DNA from: Halorussus halophilus
GTDB lineage: Archaea > Halobacteriota > Halobacteria > Halobacteriales > Haladaptataceae
NCBI RefSeq assembly: GCF_008831545.1
Contig: NZ_CP044523.1
Coordinates: forward strand, 496,001 to 560,000
DNA length: 64,000 nt
Reading direction: 5' to 3'
The notes under the pieces were generated by a model. The model saw only the letters and a program-made list of their open reading frames with translations, was not told the DNA's origin and made no database searches. The position numbers were made by a program, and so were the translations under genes. Shown here one piece after another: positions 44,802 through 53,708 of the stretch (position 1 is its first letter; each line of letters opens with the position of its first letter).

Positions 44802-45077
44802 ATGCAGTGGAAGTTGTTCGCGGACCTCGCCGAAGTCGCCGGTGGAAAACACGCCGAGGTAGACGCCGAACCGGGCGATACTGTTGGGACGGCGTTAGAC
44901 GAACTCGTCGCCGACCATCCCGGACTGGCCGACCGCATCTACGACGACGGCGGCGAGTTGCGCGACCACATCAACGTCCTCCGAAACGGGACGAACGTCT
45001 ACAGCCAGCAGGGTCTGGAGACCGAACTCGAAGACGGCGACGAACTCGCGCTGTTCCCGCCAGTCAGTGGCGGCTAA
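44802..45077 (+). CDS. samp1: Ubiquitin-like small archaeal modifier protein SAMP1
   Basis: A 91-residue beta-grasp protein of the MoaD/ThiS family ending in Gly-Gly (ALFPPVSGG), needed for isopeptide attachment to target Lys and for sulfur transfer to molybdopterin. MQWKLFADLAEVAGGK and LRDHINVLRNGTNV match Haloferax SAMP1 closely. The ATG at 44802 is standard. The next gene on the same strand (45155) is an unknown four-helix membrane protein whose paralogue (62184) precedes the desampylase gene. E1-like UbaA is not in this window. Confidence 0.92.
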   Translation: MQWKLFADLAEVAGGKHAEVDAEPGDTVGTALDELVADHPGLADRIYDDGGELRDHINVLRNGTNVYSQQGLETELEDGDELALFPPVSGG

Positions 45078-45154
45078 CGCTGTCCTCCTCTGCCTGCAAG
45101 TTCAGGCCGAAGTAATTACGCACTTCGGGACCGTGTGAGTTTGTGGGAAAAATC

Positions 45155-46381
45155 ATGGGGGCACTCGACACGGACAGACAGTCACGGGTAGACGACGTAC
45201 GAGAGGAAGCGTCGAACCTCCGTTCGATGCTGGAGGTACACGGCGAGAACCGCATCAAACAGTGGTTCCTCCTTCGTGGGGACCGCTGGAAAGTCGCGGT
45301 CGCACTGATGGTCAGTGTCCTGGTCGCCCTCCTGCTTCTGACGAGAGTGCAGTCTATCGAGTTGCGCCAACTGTTGACCGACACGAACACCATCCAGACG
45401 TTGTTCAATACGCTACTGAGCGGCATCATCCTGCTCGTCTCCATCGTCGTCTCTATCAACTCGGTGTTCCTCTCACAGGAGATAACCGACATCGAGAGCC
45501 AGCAACAGCGCGTGGACGCCACCGTAAACTACCGCAACCGAATCGAGGAGTTCATCGACTCGGACGTGAGTCCGGCGCGACCTGCCGAGTTCCTTCGGGT
45601 CGTGTTGGGGACCATCAACCGACAGGCCGAAGTTCTGGCCGACAGAGCGGCCGACAGCGACGAGGAGGCGTTTGCCGATGAGGCTACTGACTTCTACGAC
45701 CGAGTGACAGAAGACACGAAGAACGCCGGAGAGACCCTCGAAGACGCCAAGTTCGGCACGTTCAACGTGCTGCTGGCGGGATTGAACTACGACTACTCGT
45801 GGCAACTGCACGTCGCTCGGCGGTTCAAGCGCAAGTACCGAGACGCGCTCACGGACGGAGAGAACGAAGCTATCGACGACTTGACGGACACGCTGAAGTT
45901 CTTCGCGGTCGGCCGGGAGTACTTCAAGTCGCTGTACTACAAGCGGGAACTCGCACGACTGTCGAGTCGCCTGCTGTACGTCGCCCTGCCGACGCTCGTG
46001 TTCACGTCCTACGTCCTGCTCGCGCTCGACTCGAAGCTCTTTCCCGACGTGTCGATGTTCGGCATCTCGCCGCTCGTCGTGTTCGTCAGCATCGCGTACA
46101 CGCTCGCGCTCGGACCGTACCTCATCTTCACCGCGTACGTGATTCGGGCCGCGACCGTCACGCAACGAACGCTCTCGGCCGGGCCGTTCGTCCTCCAGCG
46201 AGGGACCGACGTGGGCGGCCTCGACTGGGACGGCACCGTCGAGTCCATCGACTGGGACGGGCCGTCGGAACAGAGCGAGCGCGGGGAATCTGCAGCGGAA
46301 TCGGCGAGCAAGAAGGGAGAGGACGGACCGACTCCCGACGCAGAGGTCCACGCAGATCGGGAGTCGGAAGCGGACGACTAA
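45155..46381 (+). CDS. Four-helix membrane protein of unknown function, linked to SAMP1
   Basis: A 408-residue protein. Two helices (about 45-65 and 85-110, FNTLLSGIILLVSIVVSINS) are followed by SVFLSQEITDIESQQQRVDA, a soluble helical domain of about 150 residues (EDAKFGTFNVLLAGLNYDYS, ARRFKRKYRDALTDGENEAI), two more helices (about 275-340) and an acidic tail. The ATG at 45155 is preferred over a GTG four codons upstream. It starts 77 bp after samp1. The paralogue at 62184-63251 shares the middle domain strongly. No family with a known function recognised. Confidence 0.8.
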   Translation: MGALDTDRQSRVDDVREEASNLRSMLEVHGENRIKQWFLLRGDRWKVAVALMVSVLVALLLLTRVQSIELRQLLTDTNTIQTLFNTLLSGIILLVSIVVSINSVFLSQEITDIESQQQRVDATVNYRNRIEEFIDSDVSPARPAEFLRVVLGTINRQAEVLADRAADSDEEAFADEATDFYDRVTEDTKNAGETLEDAKFGTFNVLLAGLNYDYSWQLHVARRFKRKYRDALTDGENEAIDDLTDTLKFFAVGREYFKSLYYKRELARLSSRLLYVALPTLVFTSYVLLALDSKLFPDVSMFGISPLVVFVSIAYTLALGPYLIFTAYVIRAATVTQRTLSAGPFVLQRGTDVGGLDWDGTVESIDWDGPSEQSERGESAAESASKKGEDGPTPDAEVHADRESEADD

Positions 46382-46391
46382 AACTGAACTT

Positions 46392-47306
46392 TCAGTCCTT
46401 GGTGAGGTCTGCGCCCATCACGAAGTCCGGTTCGTCGGCGATTTCGGTTCGACAGTAGGCAACGTCGCTGACGACTTCGACCGTCTCGGGAATCAGCACG
46501 CGAGTGTTGTCGGCGTCGCAGTCCGCGGCGTCTCGCGCGATGGTGTCGAGCAGTGACGCCGCGGCTTCGGCGTCGGCCCACGCGCCGACGCCGTACTCGG
46601 CCCACCGCTCCATTTCGCCGTCTTCGTCCGGCAGTTCGTACTCCCGGACGCGGTGGGCGAATCCGCGCGTGCCGTTGGCTCCGTCTCGAACGACGAACAG
46701 TCGGTCGTCGTCCGCGGCCTCGTGGAGCGTCTCGCGGGTGAGTTCCGAGAGCGCCCACGACTCGTCGTCGTCGAGTGCGAGTCCCCGGAGGTGGTCGCGG
46801 GCCGCGCTGTCGGTCCAGAAACTCCACGCGGCGTCTGGGTCGCTCGTCGTCGTGAGGTCGGGGCTCGCGTCCGCATCGGGCGTCGGGTGCGCCCACCGGA
46901 ACTCCGTAATCGGGTCGTAGCCGCTCGCCCGTGACTGGCCTAACCCGGCGGCGTTCCACGAGAAGACCATGTTCCGGAAGACGCGTGCGCCACGCTCGCG
47001 GGACCACTCGAAGAGATGTTCGGTCATCTGCGTGGCGATGCCCTCGCCACGGAATACGGGGTTGACGCGTAGACCCTGTCCCCACGCTTCCCACTCCGAG
47101 AGCAGCACGCACTGGACGACTCCAGCGAGTTCGTCGCCCGCGTCTGCTACGATAGTTAGCTGGTCGTCGCCCTCTATCCAGTCGTGGTAGATGTGGGGCA
47201 GGTAGTCGTCTCGGCCGTGGTCCGACCACGTGTCCTCGGTGAACGCGACCACGTCGTCGTAGTCGTCGTGGGTGGCCTCGCGTATCTCGATTGCCTCGCT
47301 AGCCAT
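46392..47306 (-). CDS. GNAT-family N-acetyltransferase
   Basis: A 304-residue protein. The N-terminal GNAT domain (about 6-155) has the acetyl-CoA loop VNPVFRGEGIATQMTEHLFE, in which R-G-E-G-I-A matches the Q/R-x-x-G-x-A/G motif. A C-terminal half (about 160-300) looks like a second, degenerate GNAT repeat (EYGVGAWADAEAAASLLDTI). Acceptor unknown. It is convergent with the SAMP1-linked membrane gene (10 bp) and lies 9 bp after gatD on the same strand, so co-transcription with gatD is likely. Confidence 0.85.
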   Translation of the reverse strand: MASEAIEIREATHDDYDDVVAFTEDTWSDHGRDDYLPHIYHDWIEGDDQLTIVADAGDELAGVVQCVLLSEWEAWGQGLRVNPVFRGEGIATQMTEHLFEWSRERGARVFRNMVFSWNAAGLGQSRASGYDPITEFRWAHPTPDADASPDLTTTSDPDAAWSFWTDSAARDHLRGLALDDDESWALSELTRETLHEAADDDRLFVVRDGANGTRGFAHRVREYELPDEDGEMERWAEYGVGAWADAEAAASLLDTIARDAADCDADNTRVLIPETVEVVSDVAYCRTEIADEPDFVMGADLTKD

Positions 47307-47315
47307 CCTACTCGC

Positions 47316-48557
47316 TTACTCCCACGGCACCGACCGCTCTTGAATCTCCCCCGCGAGCGACTCCGCGACGGCCTTCTCGGGGTTGTCGGCGTTCGCCAGC
47401 ACCCACATCAGTTTGACCTTCGCGGTGCCGGGGAGCATGTCTTCGCCCTCCACGACGCCCGCGTCGAGCAGGTCGCGGCCCGTGTCGTAGACGCGGTCAC
47501 AGACGCGGCCCTCGATGCACTGACTGGTCATGACAACGGTCGTGCCGGAATCGACCAATTCGCCGATGCGGTCGGCCCAGTCGGAGTGGACGTGACCCAG
47601 TCCGGTGCCCTCGATGACGAGTCCTGTCTTGCCCTCGAAGGCGTCGAGCGATTCGACGCTCATGCCGGGCGTGAACTTCAGCAGTTCGACCTCCGATTCG
47701 AGGTCGGCAGCGAGGCTGAGTTCGGTGCTTCCGCGCTCGGAGTAGTCGCGGCGGAAACTAACTTCCTTGCTGTCGTACTCCACTTCGCCCAAGGGCTTCG
47801 CACCCACTGTCTCGAAGGCGTCGCGACGCGAGGTGTGGTTCTTGCGAACCCGCGTCCCACGGTGTAGCGCGCAGTCGTCGTCGCTCTCGGAGGCGTGCAT
47901 GCAGACCATGACCTCCGCGGCGTCGGCCTTGGCGGCCTCGACGGCACAGACGGCGTTCATCACGTTGTCCGAAGACGGTCGGTCGGCAGAACGCTGGCTC
48001 CCCGTAAAGACGATGGGAACCGGCGTGTCGAGCATGAACGAGAGCGCAGACGCGGTGAACTGCATCGTGTCGGTACCGTGCATGACGACGACGCCGTCCG
48101 CGCCGTTCTCGATTTCCTCGTAGACGGCCTCGGCCAAATCGACCCACACGTCGGTGGTCATGTTCTCGCTGAGGATGTTGGCGACGACGCGCCCGCGGTA
48201 GTTCGCCCGGCCAGCGAGGTCCGGCACGGCGCGAAGCACGTCTTCGGCGTCGAACTGCGCGGTCACCGCGCCGGTTCGGTAGTCTACCGTCGAGGCGATT
48301 GTGCCACCGGTCGAGATGAGCGAAATCGTCGGCAGTTCGGGGTCGAACTCCACGACCGAACTGTCGCTGGTCTCGCCCTCTTCGATGTCGTACACCTCGG
48401 TTTCGAGTACGTCTACGTCGGCTTCGTCGCGGTCGATACCGACGTTGTAGCCGCCGTCGAGTTTGACGACGAGGTTCTGGCTCGTCGAAGAGGGAAGCAG
48501 TACACCCTCGAAGGTCTGGTCGGCCCGCTCGACGCGGACCCGGTCGCCGGGATTCAT
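47316..48557 (-). CDS. gatD: Glu-tRNA(Gln) amidotransferase subunit D
   Basis: The glutaminase/asparaginase subunit of archaeal GatDE, which makes Gln-tRNA(Gln) from Glu-tRNA(Gln). The N-terminal domain (MNPGDRVRVERADQTFEGVL) is followed by the asparaginase fold: ISLISTGGTIASTVDYRTGA, VVMHGTDTMQFTASALSFML, and later IEGTGLGHVHSDW. 413 residues is typical. The ATG at 48557 discards 43 upstream residues from intergenic sequence. GatE is not in the window. Confidence 0.95.
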   Translation of the reverse strand: MNPGDRVRVERADQTFEGVLLPSSTSQNLVVKLDGGYNVGIDRDEADVDVLETEVYDIEEGETSDSSVVEFDPELPTISLISTGGTIASTVDYRTGAVTAQFDAEDVLRAVPDLAGRANYRGRVVANILSENMTTDVWVDLAEAVYEEIENGADGVVVMHGTDTMQFTASALSFMLDTPVPIVFTGSQRSADRPSSDNVMNAVCAVEAAKADAAEVMVCMHASESDDDCALHRGTRVRKNHTSRRDAFETVGAKPLGEVEYDSKEVSFRRDYSERGSTELSLAADLESEVELLKFTPGMSVESLDAFEGKTGLVIEGTGLGHVHSDWADRIGELVDSGTTVVMTSQCIEGRVCDRVYDTGRDLLDAGVVEGEDMLPGTAKVKLMWVLANADNPEKAVAESLAGEIQERSVPWE

Positions 48558-49126
48558 ACCTGCGAGTACCGCCGCGCGCGACTTGAAACCATCTTTTCGA
48601 ACAGCGGGGTTGTGGGCTGGGTTGGAGGTTGTGGAACCGGGAGACGAGAGCGGGGCGAACAAATGGCGGCAAGTAAGAGGACTCACACCACGGGGGGACT
48701 GAAAGGGGCCGCGCGGTCGCGCTTGCGTGGTTGCTCGGCGACCACTATCCGCGCGGTTTGCGGATATGTCGGCGAGCGATCGCGACCGGGCGGGGGCTTT
48801 CGAAGAAGAAACTGCGGTGTCGCTGACTGCTACGTCACAACGACGAATTGTGCTGACTGCGACAGAGCAACGACGAAGGCGGTGAAGCTAGCTACTCCCG
48901 AAACCGATGAGACCGCAACCGCACCGCATCAGCCACACCTCCCCAGCCGACTGCGCTACTCACTTCGCTCCGTTGCTCGTCCCTCGCACGGAGTGGCGAG
49001 ACACGCTTCGCGGTCGCGCCAGCGCGCGCCATATTTCGGTTCCGTGGTCTCCTCTTCGTTTCAATACAACCCGAACCATCCCTAGCCACGAAAAGACCCA
49101 TTACCTCGGGGAACTCACACCTACCC
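48558..49126. other. 569-bp intergenic region holding repeat copy R4
   Basis: No gene. Positions 48695-49030 are a full copy of the dispersed repeat. The remainder must contain the promoters for gatD (minus) and the membrane gene at 49127 (plus). Confidence 0.6.
48695..49030 (+). repeat. Dispersed intergenic repeat, copy R4 (full)
   Basis: Modules in order: A, GGGACTGAAAGGGGCC (48695-48710); a hairpin TATCCGC/GCGGATA (48746-48752 and 48760-48766); B, CGGGGGCTTTCGAAGAAGAA (48791-48810); C, AAGCTAGCTACTCCCGAAA from 48884, then CCGATGAGACCGCAACCGC; D, CCACACCTCCCCAGCCGACT (48932-48951); and a GC-rich tail with GCTCGTCCCTCGC (48974) up to about 49030. Confidence 0.75.
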
Positions 49127-49636
49127 ATGCCTCAGCGCTCCGACCAGCGCGAACGCGACACGGTCGCCGACGACTTTAGCTCGCTCTTGGACGACGACGA
49201 GTCGAGCAGCCAGCGCCAGCCCTCCCAATCCAGCGAGTCCGGTCCCTCCTACTTCCAGCGCGCGAAGACCCGCGCGGGGCGGATATTCTCGCCGAAGGTG
49301 TTCCTCTCCGCGGTCCTCCTGCTCGGTGCGGGGATGGCCGCCGGGACGTTCTTCGTGCCGATTCCGCTCCTCGACAAGTTCACCGGCTTGCTCGGGGTCT
49401 TCGGCGGGGCGTTCCTGCTCGGCCTCGTGCTCGAACGCTCGACCATCTTCGAGTCCGCCGTCGCCGGTGCGGTCGTGTCCGGTCTCGTGGCGATTCTAGG
49501 TAATCTCGCGCTGACCGCGTTCGGCGACGCAGGCGTGCCTATCGGGCTGTTCGGCGCGGGCGTCGGACTACTGGCGGGTGCGCTCGGCGCGTACTTCGGC
49601 GGCGACCTGCGGAAAGGTCTGACCGAGGATATCTGA
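49127..49636 (+). CDS. Small membrane protein with disordered N-terminus
   Basis: A 169-residue protein. Residues 1-50 are hydrophilic and low-complexity (SSSQRQPSQSSESG). Four helices follow (FLSAVLLLGAGMAAGTFFV, FTGLLGVFGGAFLLGLVLE, SAVAGAVVSGLVAILGNLAL, GLFGAGVGLLAGALGAYFGG). No named family recognised; similar Gly/Ala-rich helix pairs occur in other haloarchaeal DUF membrane proteins. Confidence 0.75.
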   Translation: MPQRSDQRERDTVADDFSSLLDDDESSSQRQPSQSSESGPSYFQRAKTRAGRIFSPKVFLSAVLLLGAGMAAGTFFVPIPLLDKFTGLLGVFGGAFLLGLVLERSTIFESAVAGAVVSGLVAILGNLALTAFGDAGVPIGLFGAGVGLLAGALGAYFGGDLRKGLTEDI

Positions 49637-49679
49637 AAAGGGAGCTACTCGCTGTTGTTCTTCCATGTTGTTCTTCCAC

Positions 49680-50513
49680 TCACTCACGCGCGAGTTCCCA
49701 CTCGTCGCCTGCTTGCTGGACGACCCCGCGCGTTTCGAGCAGGGAGAGACACTCTTCGACGACCGGCATCGGAGCTTCGACCGAGCGACTGATTTCTTCG
49801 GTGTTCGTCGCGCCGCCTGCAACTGCGGCCAGCACCGCCGCGTGGAGTCGTCGCTCGCCGTTGGCGTCTAACACGTCGCAGAGGCGGTCCTGCACGTCCG
49901 CGATGCGGCCGTGGACCCATCGCTGGGCGAGCGACAGTTCGCTCTGGAGGTCCTCTAACTCGTCTAGTTCTTCCGCGAGGTCGGCGGCATCGGTGGCGTG
50001 TGTTCCGGCGACTCGCTCTTCCGCCGTCGAGCGCTCGCCTTCCTCGTCGTTCGCTTGCGGGTCGTCCATCCCCGCGTCGTCGCTCTCCGTGTCACGTACC
50101 GTCTCCGCGTCGTCTACTACTTCGCCGCCTGTCGATTCTTCGTGCTCGCGCTCCACCTCGGGCGCGTCGTCGCTCGCTCCGTACTGGACGTTCAGCGAGA
50201 TGTGCCGACAGCGACTCACGTCGAGGTTCGTACTCGCCGGATAGGCGCTCTTCATGCCGAACTCGTACGGCGAGACGTTCACTTCCAACCGGAGGTTGCG
50301 CGAGATGCTGAAGTACTTACGGCGCTGGTCGTCCGTGCGACTCTCCACGAGTCCGGCGTCTTCTAACTTGCGCAGGTGGTCGATGACGGCCTTCGGACTG
50401 ACGCCGAGGTATTCACTAATCTCGGTGACGTAACAGGGCTTGCGTGCGAGCAGACGCAGGATGCGTCGCCTATTTTCGTTTCCAAGTATATCGAGCAGCT
50501 CGGCGGAGTCCAT
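49680..50513 (-). CDS. ArsR-type regulator with two winged-helix domains
   Basis: A 277-residue DNA-binding protein. The N-terminal winged helix (about 1-75) is LDILGNENRRRILRLLARKP, YVTEISEYLGVSPKAVIDHL, DAGLVESRTDDQRRKYFSIS. A conserved segment (RLEVNVSPYEFGMKSAYPAS) follows, then a 60-residue acidic linker, a coiled coil (EELDELEDLQSELSLAQRW) and a second winged helix (about 217-277: HAAVLAAVAGGATNTEEISR). Ligand unknown. A protein of this layout is widespread in haloarchaea. Confidence 0.85.
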   Translation of the reverse strand: MDSAELLDILGNENRRRILRLLARKPCYVTEISEYLGVSPKAVIDHLRKLEDAGLVESRTDDQRRKYFSISRNLRLEVNVSPYEFGMKSAYPASTNLDVSRCRHISLNVQYGASDDAPEVEREHEESTGGEVVDDAETVRDTESDDAGMDDPQANDEEGERSTAEERVAGTHATDAADLAEELDELEDLQSELSLAQRWVHGRIADVQDRLCDVLDANGERRLHAAVLAAVAGGATNTEEISRSVEAPMPVVEECLSLLETRGVVQQAGDEWELARE

Positions 50514-50575
50514 TCACGGTGTCGGCTAGGCAACGAGCGCGGAAAAGGGTGTCTCTCCGTCCGAGTCCAAAACCG

Positions 50576-51529
50576 CTAGAACAGCGTGCCGACGAACGTA
50601 CGTGGAAGCGCGCCGCCGATGGACACGCCTTCGAGCCGAGATGAGAACTCAGACGACGGCGAGTCGGTCACGTCCGCCGACTCGTCCGCGGGGCCGTTTC
50701 CTGTTCCGTTGCCCTCCACGGGATTGGTCACGTTCGCGGAGGCGTCTCCGTTGCCGACGTCGGCGGGTCGTCCACCGTTGTCGTCGCCGTTACCGTTGCC
50801 ATTCCCGTTTCCCGGCGCATCGACCGGCAGGTCGCCCGTGGACCCGTTGGCCGCGCCGACGCCAGTTCCGTTCGTGCCTGCCGCCGCGTTCGCGGGCGGA
50901 CCGCCACCGACGTTACCGAGACCGACGCCGGTCGTGTTCCGAGCGACGGCGGAGATTTCCGGGCCGCTCAGGTTCTTCGCTTCCTCCCGCATCGATTGGA
51001 GTTGCGAGACGTTCGCACCGACTTGTCTGGCCTTCGGGGCAGTCGTGTCGATGGCCGACTGGAGCGCGTTGATTCGTCCGAGGAGGTGGCTGAGCTTCGC
51101 CTTGTACCGGGTCTCGCTTATCTCTCCGGCTTCGTGTTGGGCGACGAGTTCGTCTCGGCGTTGCTGGAGCGTCTGTAGCTCGCCGCGCAACTCTCGCGTT
51201 CGGCGCTCTACGAGTCGAGTCTTCACCGACTGGTTGTTGGTTCCGTTGAACGCCGCGGACCACATCCCCGTTTCAACCGCACCGCCGATTTCGGCGGCAC
51301 TCGACTGCATGAACGAGGAGATGTCCGCACCGAGCGTGGCGTTCTCGCTATCGTTGGCTGTCTGTTCGCTCTGGACGTTCTCGATGGAGGGCGGCGTCTC
51401 GATAGGTTGTATCGGCTCGACCGAGGGCGTCGGGGCGTCGGTAACCCCGATGGCACCTGCGGGGGAGGCGACCGCGAGGACGCTGCCGACTGTCACCAGC
51501 GCCAACAAAACGGCTCGATAGGTACTCAT
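50576..51529 (-). CDS. Secreted coiled-coil protein with Gly/Asn-rich tail (DUF7096-like)
   Basis: A 317-residue exported protein. MSTYRAVLLALVTVGSVLAV plus ASPAGA forms a Sec signal peptide. Residues about 100-185 form a helical coiled coil (RELRGELQTLQQRRDELVAQ, KLSHLLGRINALQSAI). The C-terminal third is Gly/Asn/Asp-rich (GNGNGNGNGDDNGG). No transmembrane anchor follows. Recalled as a haloarchaeal DUF7096-type protein; function unknown. The ATG at 51529 is preferred over a GTG one codon earlier. It follows the ArsR-type gene's upstream region on the same strand. Confidence 0.7.
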   Translation of the reverse strand: MSTYRAVLLALVTVGSVLAVASPAGAIGVTDAPTPSVEPIQPIETPPSIENVQSEQTANDSENATLGADISSFMQSSAAEIGGAVETGMWSAAFNGTNNQSVKTRLVERRTRELRGELQTLQQRRDELVAQHEAGEISETRYKAKLSHLLGRINALQSAIDTTAPKARQVGANVSQLQSMREEAKNLSGPEISAVARNTTGVGLGNVGGGPPANAAAGTNGTGVGAANGSTGDLPVDAPGNGNGNGNGDDNGGRPADVGNGDASANVTNPVEGNGTGNGPADESADVTDSPSSEFSSRLEGVSIGGALPRTFVGTLF

Positions 51530-51634
51530 CACCCGCTCTTTTTTCTCCCACCGCTTAAAAAGACGGACATTCGTTCGTTCTGTTCACCGAGCGAATCGAA
51601 GGGTGGAGCATCGCCCTGAGCGTTCAAAAAGCAA

Positions 51635-52288
51635 TTAGCGCACGCTATTCTGGTCCCGCGAAGAGAGTCGGTCGAACGCCCGAGACGCGGCCACGACCGA
51701 CAGAATCGAGAGAGCGACTGTCGCGGCAGGGAGTACCAACCCTGGGTCGTAGCGCAGGGGTGGATGGTAGCCCCACACGTAATCGACGGCGTCGTTGACC
51801 AGTAGCGCGCCAAGCGCCGTCGCCAGCGCGCCGCGCGTCGTCGCACCGAAGGAGGGGAGCGCGCCCGCCTCCACGACGAACCCCAGGTGGGTCACGATGA
51901 TGAACCAGTAGGCCCAGAGCGCGTCGGGTTCCCACGGGAGTCCGAAGTACTGGGAGAACCCGAGGTTGAGCGCGACGGCCGTCCAGACGCCGTACTTCAC
52001 CAGCCACGCGAACGCGAACGTGTGGAGGTACGCGAGCGGTCGGTTTCTGGGTGATTCAGACACACTGCGCCCGAGGTTCGGCAGGAGCGTCACCAGCGAG
52101 AGCGTCACCAAGAACAGCGCGGCGGGTGAGTCGGCGTACAGCGGCCAGAGGTACGTCGGCACGTCCGGCATCGTCTCGACGTAGAACCGCAGGCCGACCA
52201 GCATGGCGAGGACGTTCACGGCCAGTAGCCACGCGAGGCCCGGCCCGCGTTCCAGATATTGGCGTACGAACCGGCGCGAAATCGTCAT
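51635..52288 (-). CDS. DUF1405-family membrane protein
   Basis: A 217-residue membrane protein with about six helices: LAWLLAVNVLAMLVGLRFYV, PLYADSPAALFLVTLSLVTL, HTFAFAWLVKYGVWTAVALN, ALWAYWFIIVTHLGFVVEAG, and two more. The stretch VDYVWGYHPPLRYDP is characteristic of the DUF1405 family. Function unknown. The ATG at 52288 is preferred; the longer frame adds nine residues. Confidence 0.85.
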   Translation of the reverse strand: MTISRRFVRQYLERGPGLAWLLAVNVLAMLVGLRFYVETMPDVPTYLWPLYADSPAALFLVTLSLVTLLPNLGRSVSESPRNRPLAYLHTFAFAWLVKYGVWTAVALNLGFSQYFGLPWEPDALWAYWFIIVTHLGFVVEAGALPSFGATTRGALATALGALLVNDAVDYVWGYHPPLRYDPGLVLPAATVALSILSVVAASRAFDRLSSRDQNSVR

Positions 52289-52411
52289 ACGTTGGCGCGG
52301 GCGCGCCAGCGTCAAAGGTCTTCCCAGACCGATTGCACGTCGCGTTCGATTTTCGGACGGGGAAATCTTCTCGAAATTCGAACACTCCTAAAACAGATTT
52401 AGAACGTATTA

Positions 52412-52437
52412 AGTAGTGCCTTTGCACTACTATATAA
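52412..52437 (+). promoter_or_regulatory. Palindrome abutting the TATA box of the 52487 gene
   Basis: AGTAGTGC (52412-52419) and GCACTACT (52424-52431) form a perfect 8-bp inverted repeat around CTTT. TATATAA (52431-52437) begins at its last base, about 50 nt upstream of the ATG. The overlap with the TATA box suggests an operator for a dimeric regulator. Confidence 0.55.
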
Positions 52438-52486
52438 TCCTATCCATAGGTTTTATCTATCCCGGTGTGGTACGGTAGCGTGTATC

Positions 52487-52843
52487 ATGTTCGAGGACTT
52501 CTCCAGCGGCTACTACCTCGGACGGTTGTACGTCCAACCGCACGACGACGAACGCGTCGTGATGCGCCGTGACCAGCACGAACACATCAACCGTCAACTC
52601 TACACGACGGGCGAGGGCGTCGAGCGACTCGACAACCCGCTCGTGATGAAAGTGGACCAGCACCACCTCGCGGTCGAAGGTGCCGACGACGTTCCGGAAC
52701 GAACGCTCGTCCTGCCCCGCTCAGTGTTAGACGACACCGGCATCCGAAACCCGCCGAAACTCAAGGAAGTGCTACTGGCGAAAGCAGACCGGGCCGCTCA
52801 GATGCTCCGCTATCAGGACTGTCACCCGGGCGTCGGGACCTGA
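52487..52843 (+). CDS. DUF5802-family haloarchaeal protein
   Basis: A 118-residue soluble protein. MFEDFSSGYYLGRLYVQPHD, HINRQLYTTGEGVERLDNPL and DDTGIRNPPKLKEVLLAKAD match a small family found across haloarchaea. Function unknown; one Cys (YQDCHPG) and several His are conserved-looking. A palindromic element overlaps its TATA box, hinting at regulated expression. Confidence 0.8.
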   Translation: MFEDFSSGYYLGRLYVQPHDDERVVMRRDQHEHINRQLYTTGEGVERLDNPLVMKVDQHHLAVEGADDVPERTLVLPRSVLDDTGIRNPPKLKEVLLAKADRAAQMLRYQDCHPGVGT

Positions 52844-52906
52844 GCGATTCATTTCTCCCTTACTCGGGCAAAACCAACATATGCAGAGCGGTACGTATCC
52901 CCCTGC

Positions 52907-53179
52907 ATGGCAAAAGAGGTCGGGAGCGGCAACTCGCTGACGTACACCGAAGTCCACGCGGCTATCCTCGGTGTCGTCGTCGGCGTCCTGTCGGGATTCG
53001 CGTACAGTACCGGTCGAACGGAGGTCGCGGTCGGACTCGCCTCCTTCTTCGTCGGCGTCTCGCTCGGCGTCGGCGGCAGTGGCGAACTTCCGGCCGCCCA
53101 ACGCACGGTTCGCCGGGAACCGTGGTACGCGCTCGCGGCGTTCCTCGCGGGCGGCGTTGCGGGCGTCGTAGTCGTCTGA
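52907..53179 (+). CDS. Small two/three-helix membrane protein
   Basis: A 90-residue protein with hydrophobic segments HAAILGVVVGVLSGFAYSTG, TEVAVGLASFFVGVSLGVGG and WYALAAFLAGGVAGVVVV, the last running to the C-terminus. No family recognised. It starts 63 bp after the DUF5802 gene on the same strand. Confidence 0.7.
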   Translation: MAKEVGSGNSLTYTEVHAAILGVVVGVLSGFAYSTGRTEVAVGLASFFVGVSLGVGGSGELPAAQRTVRREPWYALAAFLAGGVAGVVVV

Positions 53180-53267
53180 GACCCGTCGCAGAAGCACCCA
53201 CTACCGAGGCGGTAGCGAGTGGAAGAACGAACTCGCGTGGAACAAGCACCGCTGGGACAAAAACCAG

Positions 53268-53678
53268 ATGGCGTGGCACGACGTCGGCGACGGCTACTGG
53301 AAACCTGCGGGTCCCAGCGACGGCGGAAGCGTGAGTACGACCCACACTGTCAGCGTGACCGTCGGTTGGATGACGACCAGCATCTCCTACGGGTACAGTT
53401 GGGGGTACACCGAACCAGCCATGGAGCGAACGGACCAGTCCTCACAGTACCACGGCTACAACCAGTGGAAGTGGGACGTCCAAGACCGCTGTGACGGGTC
53501 GGTTCGGGAGAGTACGCTCGCGATGCAACCGTCGAGTACCTGTGACATGGAAAACTACGACTGTAGCATGGGTCGGCGAGACATCTGTGAAAACGAAGTC
53601 AAAGCCCGGTTTACCAGCAACTGTAGCGGCGACTGGCACGAACTGTGGACCACCTCGATGTTCTACAAGGAGTGCTGA
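53268..53678 (+). CDS. Cys/Trp-rich orphan, possibly 5'-truncated
   Basis: A 136-residue frame from the ATG at 53268 with seven Cys clustered in the last 70 residues (DRCDGSV, SSTCDMENYDCSMGRRDIC, SNCSGDW, KEC) and many Trp and Tyr (VSVTVGWMTTSISYGYSWGY). This is typical of an exported disulfide protein, but it has no signal peptide. The frame stays open upstream to a TAG at 53169-53171, and the extra part (EWKNELAWNKHRWDKNQ) looks coding yet has no ATG, GTG or TTG. It may be the 3' remnant of a longer secreted-protein gene. Confidence 0.5.
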   Translation: MAWHDVGDGYWKPAGPSDGGSVSTTHTVSVTVGWMTTSISYGYSWGYTEPAMERTDQSSQYHGYNQWKWDVQDRCDGSVRESTLAMQPSSTCDMENYDCSMGRRDICENEVKARFTSNCSGDWHELWTTSMFYKEC

Positions 53679-53708
53679 CGCGGCGAAAAACAGTACCTCT
53701 CTAACTCT

